A stretch of DNA of 64,000 nucleotides from Evansella vedderi (GCF_030813435.1 NZ_JAUSUG010000007.1:151784-215783); one strand, 5' to 3'; positions 27,164 to 36,034 are shown, counted from the first letter of the stretch. Notes: generated from the letters alone by a model not told the origin. Program-made: numbers and translations.

Positions 27164-28051
27164 TTAGTGTGGATAAACTTCTTTTTCAAATGTTTCTCCG
27201 TTGTTATAAACAGCTTTAATAACGAGGCGGGTAAAGGTTCCTGTTTCCAGTGGTTGGTCCAACCAGAAATGAAATGGACGGTAGTTATTATTAGGGTCCT
27301 GATCAGTCAGCATTTGTATTTCGTTTATTAACTCACCATTTTGATATTTTAGTAGATAGACTTTCTCAATAGGAATAGGAGAGTCATAGAGTTCACTAGT
27401 AACGTCAATGGTAACTTCTTCGTTTCGAGTATGAATATGGGTGAAAATTGTTCCATAATAGTTTGTTGCATAGTGTCCTATGTTTGCAACCTGCTGATTT
27501 CCACTCTTCACCATCCCGTCAAAGGACATGGATACAAAGAACCTCATTTCTTCTTCAGTATAGGGGACCATTTCTTCATATTCTTCTACAACCATTCCCC
27601 TTTGCTGAGAGTATGCTCTACTCATATGCCATCGGGGCTCTAGGTCTGTTTCGAATGGTATTAATACTTGAAATAGCCCATTTTGAATTTCTTCTGCAGG
27701 GATTGTTGTGTAATACCCATTGTTGCCAACGGAATAGTTGAATACGACTTCGGCATTACTCGGAAGCTCTTTAATTTGCCATTCAAATTTTCCTAAAATC
27801 TGCTGCTCTTCGGTAGATAATGTTTCAACATCTATGTTGATATGACTTATCCAGCTCTGTTCTTCACGTATATCATTGATTATATTTTGGATATTGCTTG
27901 TTTGCCCATGAACAGTATTTATGATTTGGTGTTGATCAAGAGAAATGTGAACTAACTGATTTTCAAGTTCCTTAACCCTTGTTGTTAAATTGTAATTCAT
28001 AATCAAGATAATGGATAAAGCAACAGTTACAATAATCTGGAAATTTTTCAT
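27164..28051 (-). CDS. Membrane-anchored exported protein, function unknown
   Basis: 295 residues. One N-terminal hydrophobic segment (~3-22) serves as anchor. It is followed by a coiled-coil-like part (TRVKELENQLVHISLDQHQI, ~24-65) and two beta-rich domains with many aromatic and acidic residues, probably outside the membrane. AGGAGGAGC lies just before the ATG. No enzyme motif. Extracellular beta domains on a coiled-coil stalk suggest a surface or envelope-stress role, but this is only a guess. Confidence 0.65.
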   Translation of the reverse strand: MKNFQIIVTVALSIILIMNYNLTTRVKELENQLVHISLDQHQIINTVHGQTSNIQNIINDIREEQSWISHINIDVETLSTEEQQILGKFEWQIKELPSNAEVVFNYSVGNNGYYTTIPAEEIQNGLFQVLIPFETDLEPRWHMSRAYSQQRGMVVEEYEEMVPYTEEEMRFFVSMSFDGMVKSGNQQVANIGHYATNYYGTIFTHIHTRNEEVTIDVTSELYDSPIPIEKVYLLKYQNGELINEIQMLTDQDPNNNYRPFHFWLDQPLETGTFTRLVIKAVYNNGETFEKEVYPH

Positions 28052-28109
28052 GAAGCTCCTCCTAATTCAAATTCAGATTCCTTCTATTAATAGACGAAGA
28101 AAAAAATGA

Positions 28110-28134
28110 AAAGGTTTCATTGGTGAAACCTTTT
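28110..28134. terminator. Hairpin upstream of the gene at 27164-28051
   Basis: An 11-bp stem (AAAAGGTTTCA / TGAAACCTTTT) with a 3-nt loop and T-rich flanks on both strands. On the minus strand it lies in or before the 5' leader of the downstream gene. Confidence 0.5.
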
Positions 28135-28240
28135 ATTTATTTGCTTCGAAAGGATAACGAAGAATAAAAGAAAAAATGGCTTTTTAGCTAATCGATGCTA
28201 GCGTTTAAAACAAAAATAGTTTGTTTTTGTTTACTTTTTT

Positions 28241-28293
28241 AGAAAAACATGATGATACATCCTCATACAAGGATTGTATCATCATGTTTTTCT
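28241..28293. terminator. Long hairpin with T-rich arms
   Basis: A 19-bp perfect stem (AGAAAAACATGATGATACA and complement) around a 15-nt loop; both strands exit into T-rich sequence. Function uncertain, probably a terminator for the leftward transcript from 28849. Confidence 0.6.
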
Positions 28294-28362
28294 AAGTTAA
28301 GAAGGCAAACTTCCGATACTTGGACTAAGCTTTATTGTTTTAGTTTCCATCTAATTGGCTAA

Positions 28363-28467
28363 TCTATCGAAATTTATGGATATTCTATCGAATTGGACTC
28401 ATAATTTATCGAATTCAAAGGGTAATCTATCGAAATTAACAGAAAATCTATCGAACTAAGATTACTA
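28363..28467. repeat. Five-copy degenerate tandem repeat with exact 21-bp period
   Basis: The core TCTATCGAA (once TTTATCGAA) begins at 28363, 28384, 28405, 28426 and 28447, exactly 21 bp apart, with variable 11-12 bp between cores. On the minus strand each unit reads FDR(L/I/F)xxx, but a stop in unit 3 breaks the frame. Two or three further units lie at 30573-30634. Confidence 0.8.
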
Positions 28468-28561
28468 TTTAATAACAATAAATATAATTATTTAACAATT
28501 CTGTTATCTGTCTCATTTTAAAGTAATCAACAAACTGCTAGAAAAATTGTTGTAAACAAAA

Positions 28562-28600
28562 GAAAGGACTGTTCACACTAGAAGACTGAACGGTCCTTTC
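28562..28600 (-). terminator. Terminator after the 73-aa gene
   Basis: A 14-bp stem (GAAAGGACTGTTCA / TGAACGGTCCTTTC, one G-T pair) 28 bp beyond the stop codon on the minus strand. Confidence 0.75.
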
Positions 28601-28627
28601 GTTACCAGTATACAAATTTCTATGAAG

Positions 28628-28849
28628 TTACTTTCTTTTTTTGGGATCTACAGTGGGTTTATTTTTCTTGACATTTTCAAAGATAATTTGTACGTGTACA
28701 TTCTTTTCGTCTATACTATTTACACCTACGACTTTCCCTTTTCGCCCTTTAATTTTAATTTCTTCCCCTTCTGATGGTGCCCTTTTTAAGATCTGGCTTA
28801 ATAGAAGATTTGTTTTTTCAAAGTAAGTAACATAAAACAATTTCCTCAC
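28628..28849 (-). CDS. Small basic protein with SH3/KOW-like beta core, function unknown
   Basis: Up to 73 residues. The middle (SEGEEIKIKGRKGKVVGVNS) resembles a small beta-barrel turn motif, followed by a Lys-rich tail. The start is uncertain: GTG at 28849 has no site upstream, while a TTG nine bases on has GAGG only 3 nt away. A terminator follows. Real gene probable from composition and terminator; role unknown. Confidence 0.5.
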   Translation of the reverse strand: MRKLFYVTYFEKTNLLLSQILKRAPSEGEEIKIKGRKGKVVGVNSIDEKNVHVQIIFENVKKNKPTVDPKKRK

Positions 28850-29015
28850 CCATTTCGTCTAGTGTGTGGATACTTGTAATAACATGAAGTATCCCTACTA
28901 TAGGAAATATATGACGCCCTTTAAATTTAAACACAAAATTTTGTCTGCAATGAAACTAATTTTCTACAAAAGCACTCAAAAGGGTGAGGTAAACCATTTT
29001 CAAAAATGAAAAGCT

Positions 29016-30278
29016 TTATTTGAGGTGGTTTAAAATATTTAAAAAGCGATATGCTTCTTCCATCGTATTGTACAATCCTAGACTCAAGCGAACCATCCCA
29101 CATTCACCTTGTTCTTTCCTATTTTCAGGTGTGTTATTAACACCTAATAGTCTTGTCACATAGGGATGAGCACAAAATTTTCCGTTTCGAGTTGCTACCC
29201 CGAAGTACCTTGCTAAATTTTCCGCCACTTCTTCATGATTTCTTTTGTAAATATTAAAGACGATGATACCTAGCTTATCTGATGTGTCCTGATTATCCCC
29301 ATACAATTGTATATGGGGCATTTGAATCATATTTTGAATGAGATAATCCTTTAATTGATTTTCATGGTGGACAATGGTATTAAATCCAATTCTCTTTAAT
29401 TCTTTTAAAGCTGCGGCTAAGGCAATCATACCAAAGTAATTTTGTGTTCCAGCTTCTAATCGTTCAGGAGCATCACTCCATGTCTCCGTGTAATCAAAAA
29501 CCTGATTTACTGCTGAGCCACCCTTTAAAAAAGGATCAACATTATCTAAGACTTTTTTTAATCCGACTACCGCACCTCCACCAAAAGGAGCATAGGCTTT
29601 ATGGGAGGAAAATACGAGAAAATCAATCTGCTCTTCAGGTGAATTTCCTGCCATATTTATTTCATGATGGGCAACTAATTGTGCTGCATCAATAATAATC
29701 TTAGCACCGTACTGATGACAAAGGCGTGCTATTTTATGAATGTCATTCACATATCCCGTAACATTAGAAGCACCTGTTACAGTTACATAATTGACCCTAC
29801 CATTATAATGGATCAACTTGTTTTCCAATGCCTGTAGAGGAAGGCGACCGTTTTTATTGATTTCAACATAATCTACTTTGTTTCCATAGTATCTCCAGGG
29901 GAGATCATTTGCATGGTGCTCCATTCTAGTAGATAAAATTACTTCATTACTATCTTGGGTAAGGACTTGTGCAAGCAGATTTATACCTTCTGTAGTTGAT
30001 TTAACATAAACCACTGTGTGATCACCCGTGGATTTTAAATGAAAAAAGTGAAGGATATCATTCCTGGCGGTCTCAAATTTATACGTACTATAAAGAGCTT
30101 TTTGACCAGAGCTCCTGCCGAGCCCACTATAATATCGAAGGTTAGTATTTATTTCATTAACGACACTTACCAAAGGTGGAGTAGTGGTAGCGTTGTCAAA
30201 GTTTACCGGTATCACGTAATTTCCAGTACTTAATAAAACATATTCATCAACGCCAATAAAAAGATTTCTGTAGTTCAT
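29016..30278 (-). CDS. PLP-dependent aminotransferase class V (cysteine desulfurase-like)
   Basis: 420 residues from MNYRNLFIGVDE, preceded by GAGGGGGA; a GTG/ATG 7 codons upstream is less well placed. Fold-type I features are FDNATTTPPL near the N-terminus, IIIDAAQLVAHH with the cofactor Asp, and the Schiff-base lysine in SSHKAYAPFG. The C-terminal part has FGVATRNGKFCAHP with a possible catalytic cysteine, the SufS/CsdA-like position. It may release sulfur or selenium from cysteine-type substrates, but no iron-sulfur scaffold gene adjoins. Monocistronic. Confidence 0.8.
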   Translation of the reverse strand: MNYRNLFIGVDEYVLLSTGNYVIPVNFDNATTTPPLVSVVNEINTNLRYYSGLGRSSGQKALYSTYKFETARNDILHFFHLKSTGDHTVVYVKSTTEGINLLAQVLTQDSNEVILSTRMEHHANDLPWRYYGNKVDYVEINKNGRLPLQALENKLIHYNGRVNYVTVTGASNVTGYVNDIHKIARLCHQYGAKIIIDAAQLVAHHEINMAGNSPEEQIDFLVFSSHKAYAPFGGGAVVGLKKVLDNVDPFLKGGSAVNQVFDYTETWSDAPERLEAGTQNYFGMIALAAALKELKRIGFNTIVHHENQLKDYLIQNMIQMPHIQLYGDNQDTSDKLGIIVFNIYKRNHEEVAENLARYFGVATRNGKFCAHPYVTRLLGVNNTPENRKEQGECGMVRLSLGLYNTMEEAYRFLNILNHLK

Positions 30279-30777
30279 ACACATCCCCCTCGCCCACAAT
30301 ATATGCCTAATTAAAACGTTTAGTTACGCGTTTTGTCGATCTTTAAATTTTTTCCAAGCTAAAGAGGGTGTCTTAGGAGAAATCAGTCCTTTAAGCACCC
30401 TCTGAATCTATATAAAAGGGATATCCTTATACCCCTATGTACCCTTTAAAATCTTTCTTTTTAATTCTTCACCATTTGGTGTAGACGTTCGTATCTGACA
30501 CTATTTTCCATTTACTTCTCTTCACTATTCAAATTCGCCTTTGGTTTTAAAATTAAGGGGGTAAAATTTAAATCTTCCAGTAGTTTGGATAATCTATCGA
30601 AACCCAGTGAAAATCTACCAAATTAGAATAATTATAACTAAATTATAATTACTCACATTCTCCCCCTAGGATATACCCTTATTTTTGGGCACTTAAACAA
30701 CCGTTAGGACTTGAACACCAATCATTGCCTCTGAATATTAATAATTAATATAGAATATGGTCGTTGGAGGGGTTACT
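30279..30777. other. Divergent intergenic region with hairpin and 21-bp repeat units
   Basis: A hairpin at 30363-30402 (AGAGGGTGTCTTA / TAAGCACCCTCT with a bulge) stands upstream of the aminotransferase gene. Repeat cores lie at 30573 (degenerate), 30593 and 30614, the last two again 21 bp apart. The murA promoter must be here but no clear -35/-10 pair stands out. Confidence 0.5.
30593..30634. repeat. Second locus of the 21-bp-period repeat (two units)
   Basis: Cores TCTATCGAA at 30593 and TCTACCAAA at 30614 keep the 21-bp spacing of the array at 28363. A more diverged TCTTCCAGT core lies at 30573. Confidence 0.6.
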
Positions 30778-32103
30778 TTGGAAAAAATTATTGTTCGTGG
30801 TGGCAGGCGTTTGAATGGCTCTGTCAAAGTAGATGGAGCAAAAAATGCCGTGTTGCCGGTCATCGCAGCATCCATTTTAGCTAAAAAAGGGAAGAGCAAC
30901 ATTGATAATGTACCAGCACTTGCTGATGTTTTTACCATAAACGAAGTATTAAGGTATTTAAATGCAGATGTAGTTTTTCATAATGGACAAATCACTGTAG
31001 ACGCTCAAGGGGCATTACACACAAAAGCTCCCTTTAAATATGTTCAAAAGATGAGGGCATCGTTCCTAGTAATGGGCCCACTATTGGCACGTATAGGGCA
31101 CGCTAATATTGCATTGCCTGGAGGCTGTGCCATTGGTTCTCGACCAATAGATCAGCATCTAAAGGGATTTGAAGCAATGGGAGCTAAAGTAGAAATCGGC
31201 AATGGATTTATCAAGGCTAAGGTGGAGGAGCAGCTTAAAGGTAATCGAATTTATCTTGACTTTCCTAGTGTTGGGGCAACGGAAAACATTATGATGGCGG
31301 CTACATTAGCGAGGGGGACAACTGTAATTGAGAACGCAGCTAAGGAGCCGGAAATCGTCTGCCTAGCCACCTATTTGAATTCCATGGGGGCCAAGGTAAT
31401 AGGAGCAGGAACGGGAACAGTTCGCATCGAAGGAGTAGAAGCGTTATCAGGAGCTGATCATACGATTATTCCAGATCGAATTGAAGCTGGAACCTTTATG
31501 GTGGCTGCCGCCATTACAAAAGGGAATGTCCTCATAGAAAATGTAGTTCCAGAACATCTGCGTCCCTTAATTGCGAAAATGAAAGATATGGGTGTAACGA
31601 TTATAGAGGAGAAAAATGGTCTTAGAGTCATTGGCCCAAAAAAGCTTAAGGTAGTAGATATTAAAACAATGCCTCACCCGGGCTTCCCAACGGATATGCA
31701 GGCACAAATGATGACATTGCTCCTATGTGCAGAAGGAACAGGTGTAATTACGGAAACAGTTTTTGAAAACAGATATATGCACGTAGAGGAATTCCGGAGA
31801 ATGAACGGGGATATTAAAATACAAGGTAATTCCGCCATAATTACAGGGCCAAATCAGCTTCGGGGAGCGGAAGTAGCTGCCACAGATCTCCGTGCAGGTG
31901 CTGCCCTTGTTTTAGCAGGTCTTGTTGCAGATGGAACTACCCGAGTAACGAAGTTAAAACACATCGATCGAGGCTATGTCAACTTTACAGAAAAACTAAA
32001 GTCCCTTGGGGCTGATATTGAGCGAATTTACGAATTAGATGAAAGGAACTTAGAAAATTTAGAAGCACCAGCACCATATAAAATAAATCCAAACTTTGCA
32101 TAA
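30778..32103 (+). CDS. murA: UDP-N-acetylglucosamine 1-carboxyvinyltransferase
   Basis: 441 residues from the TTG at 30778, with GGAGGGG 5 nt upstream; the frame extends 7 codons more without support. An EPSP-synthase-fold enzyme that transfers enolpyruvate from PEP to UDP-GlcNAc, the first committed step of peptidoglycan synthesis. The active-site lysine region DGAKNAVLP (K22, N23) and catalytic C117 (GGCAIGSRP, fosfomycin target) are intact. The C-terminus runs ~20 residues past the usual ADIERI end ([20 protein letters not shown]). Its usual neighbours (atp operon, spoIID) are absent; a TVP38-family fragment overlaps its stop. Confidence 0.95.
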   Translation: MEKIIVRGGRRLNGSVKVDGAKNAVLPVIAASILAKKGKSNIDNVPALADVFTINEVLRYLNADVVFHNGQITVDAQGALHTKAPFKYVQKMRASFLVMGPLLARIGHANIALPGGCAIGSRPIDQHLKGFEAMGAKVEIGNGFIKAKVEEQLKGNRIYLDFPSVGATENIMMAATLARGTTVIENAAKEPEIVCLATYLNSMGAKVIGAGTGTVRIEGVEALSGADHTIIPDRIEAGTFMVAAAITKGNVLIENVVPEHLRPLIAKMKDMGVTIIEEKNGLRVIGPKKLKVVDIKTMPHPGFPTDMQAQMMTLLLCAEGTGVITETVFENRYMHVEEFRRMNGDIKIQGNSAIITGPNQLRGAEVAATDLRAGAALVLAGLVADGTTRVTKLKHIDRGYVNFTEKLKSLGADIERIYELDERNLENLEAPAPYKINPNFA

Positions 32104-32407
32104 ACATTGGGGACATAAATTCAACCATATAAAATTAAAACAGGACATTGAAAACAATGGTTTTAAGGTAGTATTATTTATGAGATTGTTTCCTTTTATG
32201 CCAGCTAGCATTGTTAATATCGGAAGCGGTTTAAGTAAAATAAAGGCTAAAGATTATGTTATTGCTACTTTTATTGGTAATACCGTATTTGTATTTCTTC
32301 TTTCTTTGTTTTCTGCTGGAGTAATTTCTCTGGAGTATCAAAATACAATTTATTTCATCTTAACTATTTGTATTGGTTTTTGTTGGTATAAAAATACAGA
32401 AGCTTAG
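32096..32407 (+). pseudogene. TVP38/TMEM64-family membrane protein, C-terminal fragment
   Basis: The frame overlaps the last codons of murA and encodes about 103 residues. NGFKVVLFMRLFPFMPASIV and GLSKIKAKDYVIATFIGN are the conserved core of TVP38/DedA-type membrane proteins. The ~90 N-terminal residues with the first helices are missing, and no ribosome binding site precedes the ATG inside murA. It looks like the tail of a deleted gene joined to the murA end. It could still be expressed by coupling to murA. Confidence 0.65.
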
Positions 32408-32815
32408 ACAGAAGGGAAGAGCGAAAGTAAAATATTCATAGACTAATGAGTTTTATTTTTCGATAAGGTATTCAAAGGTAGAGGGTTAAGATACAGGTAC
32501 CTATCAAATTACAATGAGGCTGCCTCTAATTTGGAGTCAGTCTCATTGTGTGGTTTCTTCATTCGTTTTAGTTGCCCCTCTTATTATCAGTAGAGTAATT
32601 TAGTAAGGGCTCTAATATGTGTCTTTGTAACAAATCTTGATTGGCTAGTATTTTTTTGTATTATTTGTAGCTTTTACAGTGTTATGCGAGGTATGGAATG
32701 AAAATTGGCAGTATAAGAGGAGGTCTATGTACAATCATTTTTCTGGTAGTTTCATACTTATATATTATAAATAAAAATGCTGGTCTTGACGGAAGGAAAA
32801 GGGAGGGGAGTTTAT
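32408..32815. other. Intergenic region with hairpin
   Basis: A hairpin at 32511-32549 (ACAATGAGGCTGCCTC / GGAGTCAGTCTCATTGT, imperfect) probably terminates the murA transcript. The rest is AT-rich and holds no gene I can support. Confidence 0.5.
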
Positions 32816-32998
32816 ATGTCCATGCCTTCATTAACAAATTTGGATAAACATAAAATGACCTATACAGCGACAGGGATGTTTGTTATTGGTGCCATTCTAT
32901 TTGTCTTTGGGTCAATTTTACTGTTCACCGTTTCCAAGGACGAATTAAACGAAGCGCTGCAAGGAAAAAGAGATACAAATAACGAATTGTTCACATAA
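32816..32998 (+). CDS. Small single-helix membrane protein (60 aa)
   Basis: Start at the ATG 32816, ~6 nt after GGGAGGGGAG; the frame extends upstream without better signals. 60 residues: a soluble N-terminus (MSMPSLTNLDKHKMTYTATG), one helix (~19-41), and a charged C-terminal tail (SKDELNEALQGKRDTNNELF). The helix is Gly/Phe rich. A palindromic repeat follows the stop directly. Function unknown. Confidence 0.6.
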   Translation: MSMPSLTNLDKHKMTYTATGMFVIGAILFVFGSILLFTVSKDELNEALQGKRDTNNELFT

Positions 32999-33000
32999 AG

Positions 33001-33031
33001 AATTAGACAGGTGCCTGGCACCTGTCTAATT
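33001..33031. repeat. 31-bp palindrome (interspersed repeat / terminator)
   Basis: Perfectly self-complementary except at the central base (arms AATTAGACAGGTGCC). It starts 2 nt after the stop of the 60-aa gene, with a T-rich stretch ~12 nt later, so it can act as a terminator. GGTGCC arms link it to the hairpins at 12806 and 7489. Confidence 0.75.
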
Positions 33032-33087
33032 ATATTTGTGGTTTTTTTTGATATGTTTCTATACTGCAAATGACAAATAGCTCTGCA

Positions 33088-33573
33088 TCATCTGCCCTGT
33101 ATATAGACAAGGGTCTCATTTTCAATTGGTCTTTTAGGAATTATAACAATTTTTGCGTGTTCATCAATCTCCAGAAGCTCATTCATCGTATGATGTGCCT
33201 TATTGGACCAACCAATGATCACATAATGGTCATGCCCATTAAATTTCAATTTGCCTTCCTCCTTTAACTTTCGAAACAAACCATAGCCTTCCACAATCTT
33301 ACCAATGACAATACCAATTAATCCTATACCGAAAAAATACAAAAACAAACCATATAGACGTCCAATAACTGTTTCAGGGACATAATCACCATATCCGGTT
33401 GTAGTTATGGTTGTCATCACATACCAGAATCCAATGAAGGGATCTGGAAATACATCCGGTTCCAAGAAATGAACTATATAGGAACTAGAAAATTAAAAAT
33501 ATAATCGTAATGAATACAAGGGTTATTTTCGAATTTTAATCACAATCCGTATCAACTCAAAAATCATTAACAT
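33088..33573 (-). pseudogene. Two-helix potassium channel gene (YugO-like) with two frameshifts
   Basis: The intact C-terminal frame (125 aa) has the pore helix and selectivity filter TTITTTGYGDYVPE, the second membrane helix and the start of an RCK domain (HYVIIGWSN). Upstream, an ATG at 33573 with GGAGG starts MLMIFELIRIVIKIRK, then a frameshift in an A-run; the next frame reads ITLVFITIIFLIF (first helix), then a second shift near a T-run returns to SSYIVHFLEPD. One base added and one removed would restore the protein. It also ends early compared with ~330-aa channels, so most of the RCK domain is lost. Confidence 0.75.
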
Positions 33574-33723
33574 AGACCAGGACCTCCTTCATATAAAGGT
33601 CCACCACAAATAACCATAAATATGAAATTAATTGAAGGGAAAAAGGGGTTTCGTATTTTATTATGAAATTTTTAAGGTATACAAACGTATTTATAATAAT
33701 CATGATTTCAGGAGGGGGAGTTT

Positions 33724-34053
33724 ATGGCAAAGAAAGAAAAGGTGTTTTTTTGTGAGGAATGTGCGCGGGAAATTACAGATAGGGATAGCCTTATTGTGAC
33801 AATCTACTTTATATTCCTTGTTACCTATCACGATACGTGTTATTCACAAGTTTTGAAGGGATGGCAATCCTTCTTTGTCAACAACCAACCGGTTAATAGC
33901 TTCTTTGGTAACTTTAAATCAATAGCAGCATTGTTACTAGGTCTTTTTCTATTTTTCATAAGTAGACCTTTTTGGATCGTTGCATTCATTCTATTCATTT
34001 TCCCCCTTATTAGACTTTATTCATGGTTCACAGTGGAGCGTTATTTAGAATAA
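33724..34053 (+). CDS. Zinc-ribbon plus two-helix membrane protein, function unknown
   Basis: 109 residues with a strong site (AGGAGGGGG). The N-terminal part has CxxC (FCEECAREI) plus a later C (HDTCYSQ), a likely treble-clef or zinc-ribbon-like element. Two membrane helices follow (~63-80 and 83-100), then an aromatic C-terminus (RLYSWFTVERYLE). A broken paralogue occurs at 46108-46332. No known family; short zinc-ribbon membrane proteins of this type are common and uncharacterised in Bacillaceae. Confidence 0.7.
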   Translation: MAKKEKVFFCEECAREITDRDSLIVTIYFIFLVTYHDTCYSQVLKGWQSFFVNNQPVNSFFGNFKSIAALLLGLFLFFISRPFWIVAFILFIFPLIRLYSWFTVERYLE

Positions 34054-34211
34054 CAAGAAATGATTACGTGTTTTTGAAAAAATTTGTTACTTTTTCTTCC
34101 ACATTGGTCTTTTGTTCCCTTATTGAAAAAAATAAGAATAATACCCATAAAATAATTAACACTAGATAAATAAGCTATTCTTGATTTTGAAAGGGAAGGT
34201 TGGAAGGATTT

Positions 34212-35702
34212 ATGAGTTTAGAACCACCAGATAAAGTAACTCCAATTTCAAAGCATTTATTGGATAATGAGAAGCTTATCAAAGAGCGATTAGGGTTTGG
34301 AGTTTCTTTTGATGTGGGTGTTCGCAAGCTATCGATTCTTGGTAAAGAAGTTCATCTTTATTTTGTAAATGGTTTATGTGATACACAATTTATTATTGAA
34401 TTATTAAAGCAGTTAATGTTTCTAGATGCTAGAGGACGGATTGTACATTCCTCAAAAATAAAAGAGGCAATAAATAACCATTTAGTTCATGTTATTGTGG
34501 ATGAGACCTCTTCACTTGATATGTCAATCAAACAAGTTCTTTCGGGATATATATTCCTACTGCTTGAAGGTGTCGATGAGGCAATCATTGTCGATATGAG
34601 AAAATTCCCGGATCGCGATCCAGGTGAATCGGACTTAGAGAAAGTAGTCCGTGGTTCCCGTGATGGATTCACTGAAAATATCATTTTAAATACGGCACTT
34701 ACACGACGCAGAATTCGTGATGAAAGACTTCGTAATGAGTTGATGCAGGTTGGCAGCCGTTCCAAAACAGATATTAGCATCTCCTATATTGATGGAATTG
34801 TTGATCCTAATTTAGTAAAAATCTTGAAAAAAGAGCTTGCTGCCATTGACATTGATGGGCTCACAATGACAGATAAAGTAGTGGAGGAGTATCTTGTTAA
34901 ACAAGGTCTCAATCCATTTCCTCTAACAAGATATACTGAAAGGCCAGACATTGCCGCTACTCATTTATTAGAAGGGCATGTGGTTATTTTTGTTGATACG
35001 TCACCAAGTGTAATCATTGCTCCAACGACAATATTTTATCATGTACAGCATGCAGAAGAATATCGGCAAGCACCTTTTGTTGGTTCTTTTTTAAGATGGG
35101 TCCGTTTTGCAGGTATCTTTTTCTCCCTTTTTATTGTTCCATTTTGGTTACTCATGGTCATTCAGCCGAGTCTATTGCCCGGTGCTTTAGAATTTATTGG
35201 TCCAAGTGAAATTACTAACATTCCTGTAGTTGTACAAATTCTCATTGCTGAATTAGGGATAGATTTGCTAAGATTAGCTGCTGTTCACACACCTGGTCCA
35301 CTCGCCACAGCACTTGGTTTAGTTGCAGCTCTGTTAATAGGAGATATTGCTATTCAAGTTGGATTATTTACAGCTGAAGTGGTTTTGTATGTTGCCCTTA
35401 GTGCAATAGGTATGTTCGCAACCCCAAGCTACGAATTGGCCATAGCCCTGCGCACTGTTAAAATATTGTTGATACTTATTGTTGCTATTTTTAAGGCACC
35501 TGGATTTATTATTGGTACGACCGCTTTTCTTTTGTTTTTAACAACATTAAAGGTCTTTGCAAAACCTTACTTGTGGCCTTTCCTGCCATTTGACCCTAAA
35601 GCCTTGTGGCATATTCTTATTAGGGCTGCTACACCATCTATGAAAACGAGACCAAGTATAGTCAATCCGAAAAATACAACAAAACAATCTAACAGTAACT
35701 AA
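34212..35702 (+). CDS. GerA-family spore germination protein, SpoVAF-like
   Basis: 496 residues from the ATG at 34212, 3 nt after GGAAGGA; the upstream TTG is less likely. The N-terminal ~290 residues are soluble (FGVSFDVGVRKLSILGKEVHLYFVNGLCDT is diagnostic of the SpoVAF branch when read in parts). They include VVRGSRDGFTENIILNTALT and RRIRDERLR, core motifs of GerA A-subunits. About five membrane helices follow to residue ~465. It would sit in the inner spore membrane near the DPA channel or nutrient receptors. Unlike B. subtilis, no other spoVA or ger gene adjoins it, so it is an orphan copy. Confidence 0.85.
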   Translation: MSLEPPDKVTPISKHLLDNEKLIKERLGFGVSFDVGVRKLSILGKEVHLYFVNGLCDTQFIIELLKQLMFLDARGRIVHSSKIKEAINNHLVHVIVDETSSLDMSIKQVLSGYIFLLLEGVDEAIIVDMRKFPDRDPGESDLEKVVRGSRDGFTENIILNTALTRRRIRDERLRNELMQVGSRSKTDISISYIDGIVDPNLVKILKKELAAIDIDGLTMTDKVVEEYLVKQGLNPFPLTRYTERPDIAATHLLEGHVVIFVDTSPSVIIAPTTIFYHVQHAEEYRQAPFVGSFLRWVRFAGIFFSLFIVPFWLLMVIQPSLLPGALEFIGPSEITNIPVVVQILIAELGIDLLRLAAVHTPGPLATALGLVAALLIGDIAIQVGLFTAEVVLYVALSAIGMFATPSYELAIALRTVKILLILIVAIFKAPGFIIGTTAFLLFLTTLKVFAKPYLWPFLPFDPKALWHILIRAATPSMKTRPSIVNPKNTTKQSNSN

Positions 35703-35723
35703 AGGGGAAAGAGATTATTTTGT

Positions 35724-35756
35724 ATACGGAGAGTGTATTTTTTACACTCTCCGTAT
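35724..35756 (+). terminator. Terminator after the SpoVAF-like gene
   Basis: A perfect 14-bp stem (ATACGGAGAGTGTA and complement) around a 5-nt T loop, 22 bp after the stop. Confidence 0.8.
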
Positions 35757-35803
35757 CATGTTAAAGGGATATCTATTTTATGATATAGCCCAAATTTGTA
35801 AGA

Positions 35804-36034
35804 TTAAAAGCCTTCCTCTTCGTCATCTTCTTCATCAAAATCAAAGCCATCTTCGTCTTCTTCGACTTCAACAGCATCGTCTTGATCCTCATCTTCGAAA
35901 CCATCGTTGTCTAAATCCCCATCTTCTTCTATTCCTGGCTCGTTGATTGGGTCCTCCTCAACGTCTCCACACGCCGTTAGCATTCCTACTGCAAATACAC
36001 TAGATAGTACCGACAAAAATAGTTTCTTCTTCAT
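35804..36034 (-). CDS. Small, extremely acidic lipoprotein
   Basis: 76 residues from the ATG at 36034 (AAGGAGG, 9 nt upstream). A lipoprotein signal (MKKKLFLSVLSSVFAVGMLT then AC, lipobox LTAC) is followed by a tail made mostly of Asp and Glu with Gly and Phe (e.g. EEDEDGFDFDEEDDEEEGF). Membrane anchored and exposed, it may bind divalent cations or act as a polyanion at the surface. Similar acidic lipoproteins are frequent in halophilic Bacillaceae. No known function. Confidence 0.75.
   Translation of the reverse strand: MKKKLFLSVLSSVFAVGMLTACGDVEEDPINEPGIEEDGDLDNDGFEDEDQDDAVEVEEDEDGFDFDEEDDEEEGF

Larger units (their letters stand above)
28052..28627. other. Repeat- and hairpin-rich intergenic region
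   Basis: No intact gene. It contains the hairpins at 28110-28134 and 28241-28293, the 21-bp-period array at 28363-28467 and the terminator at 28562-28600. It separates two leftward transcription units. Confidence 0.6.

Noticed and set aside
28363..28467. CRISPR array
   Set aside because: Direct repeats have 9-bp cores and 21-bp period with short filler; no 25-36-bp repeats, no spacers of CRISPR size and no cas genes.
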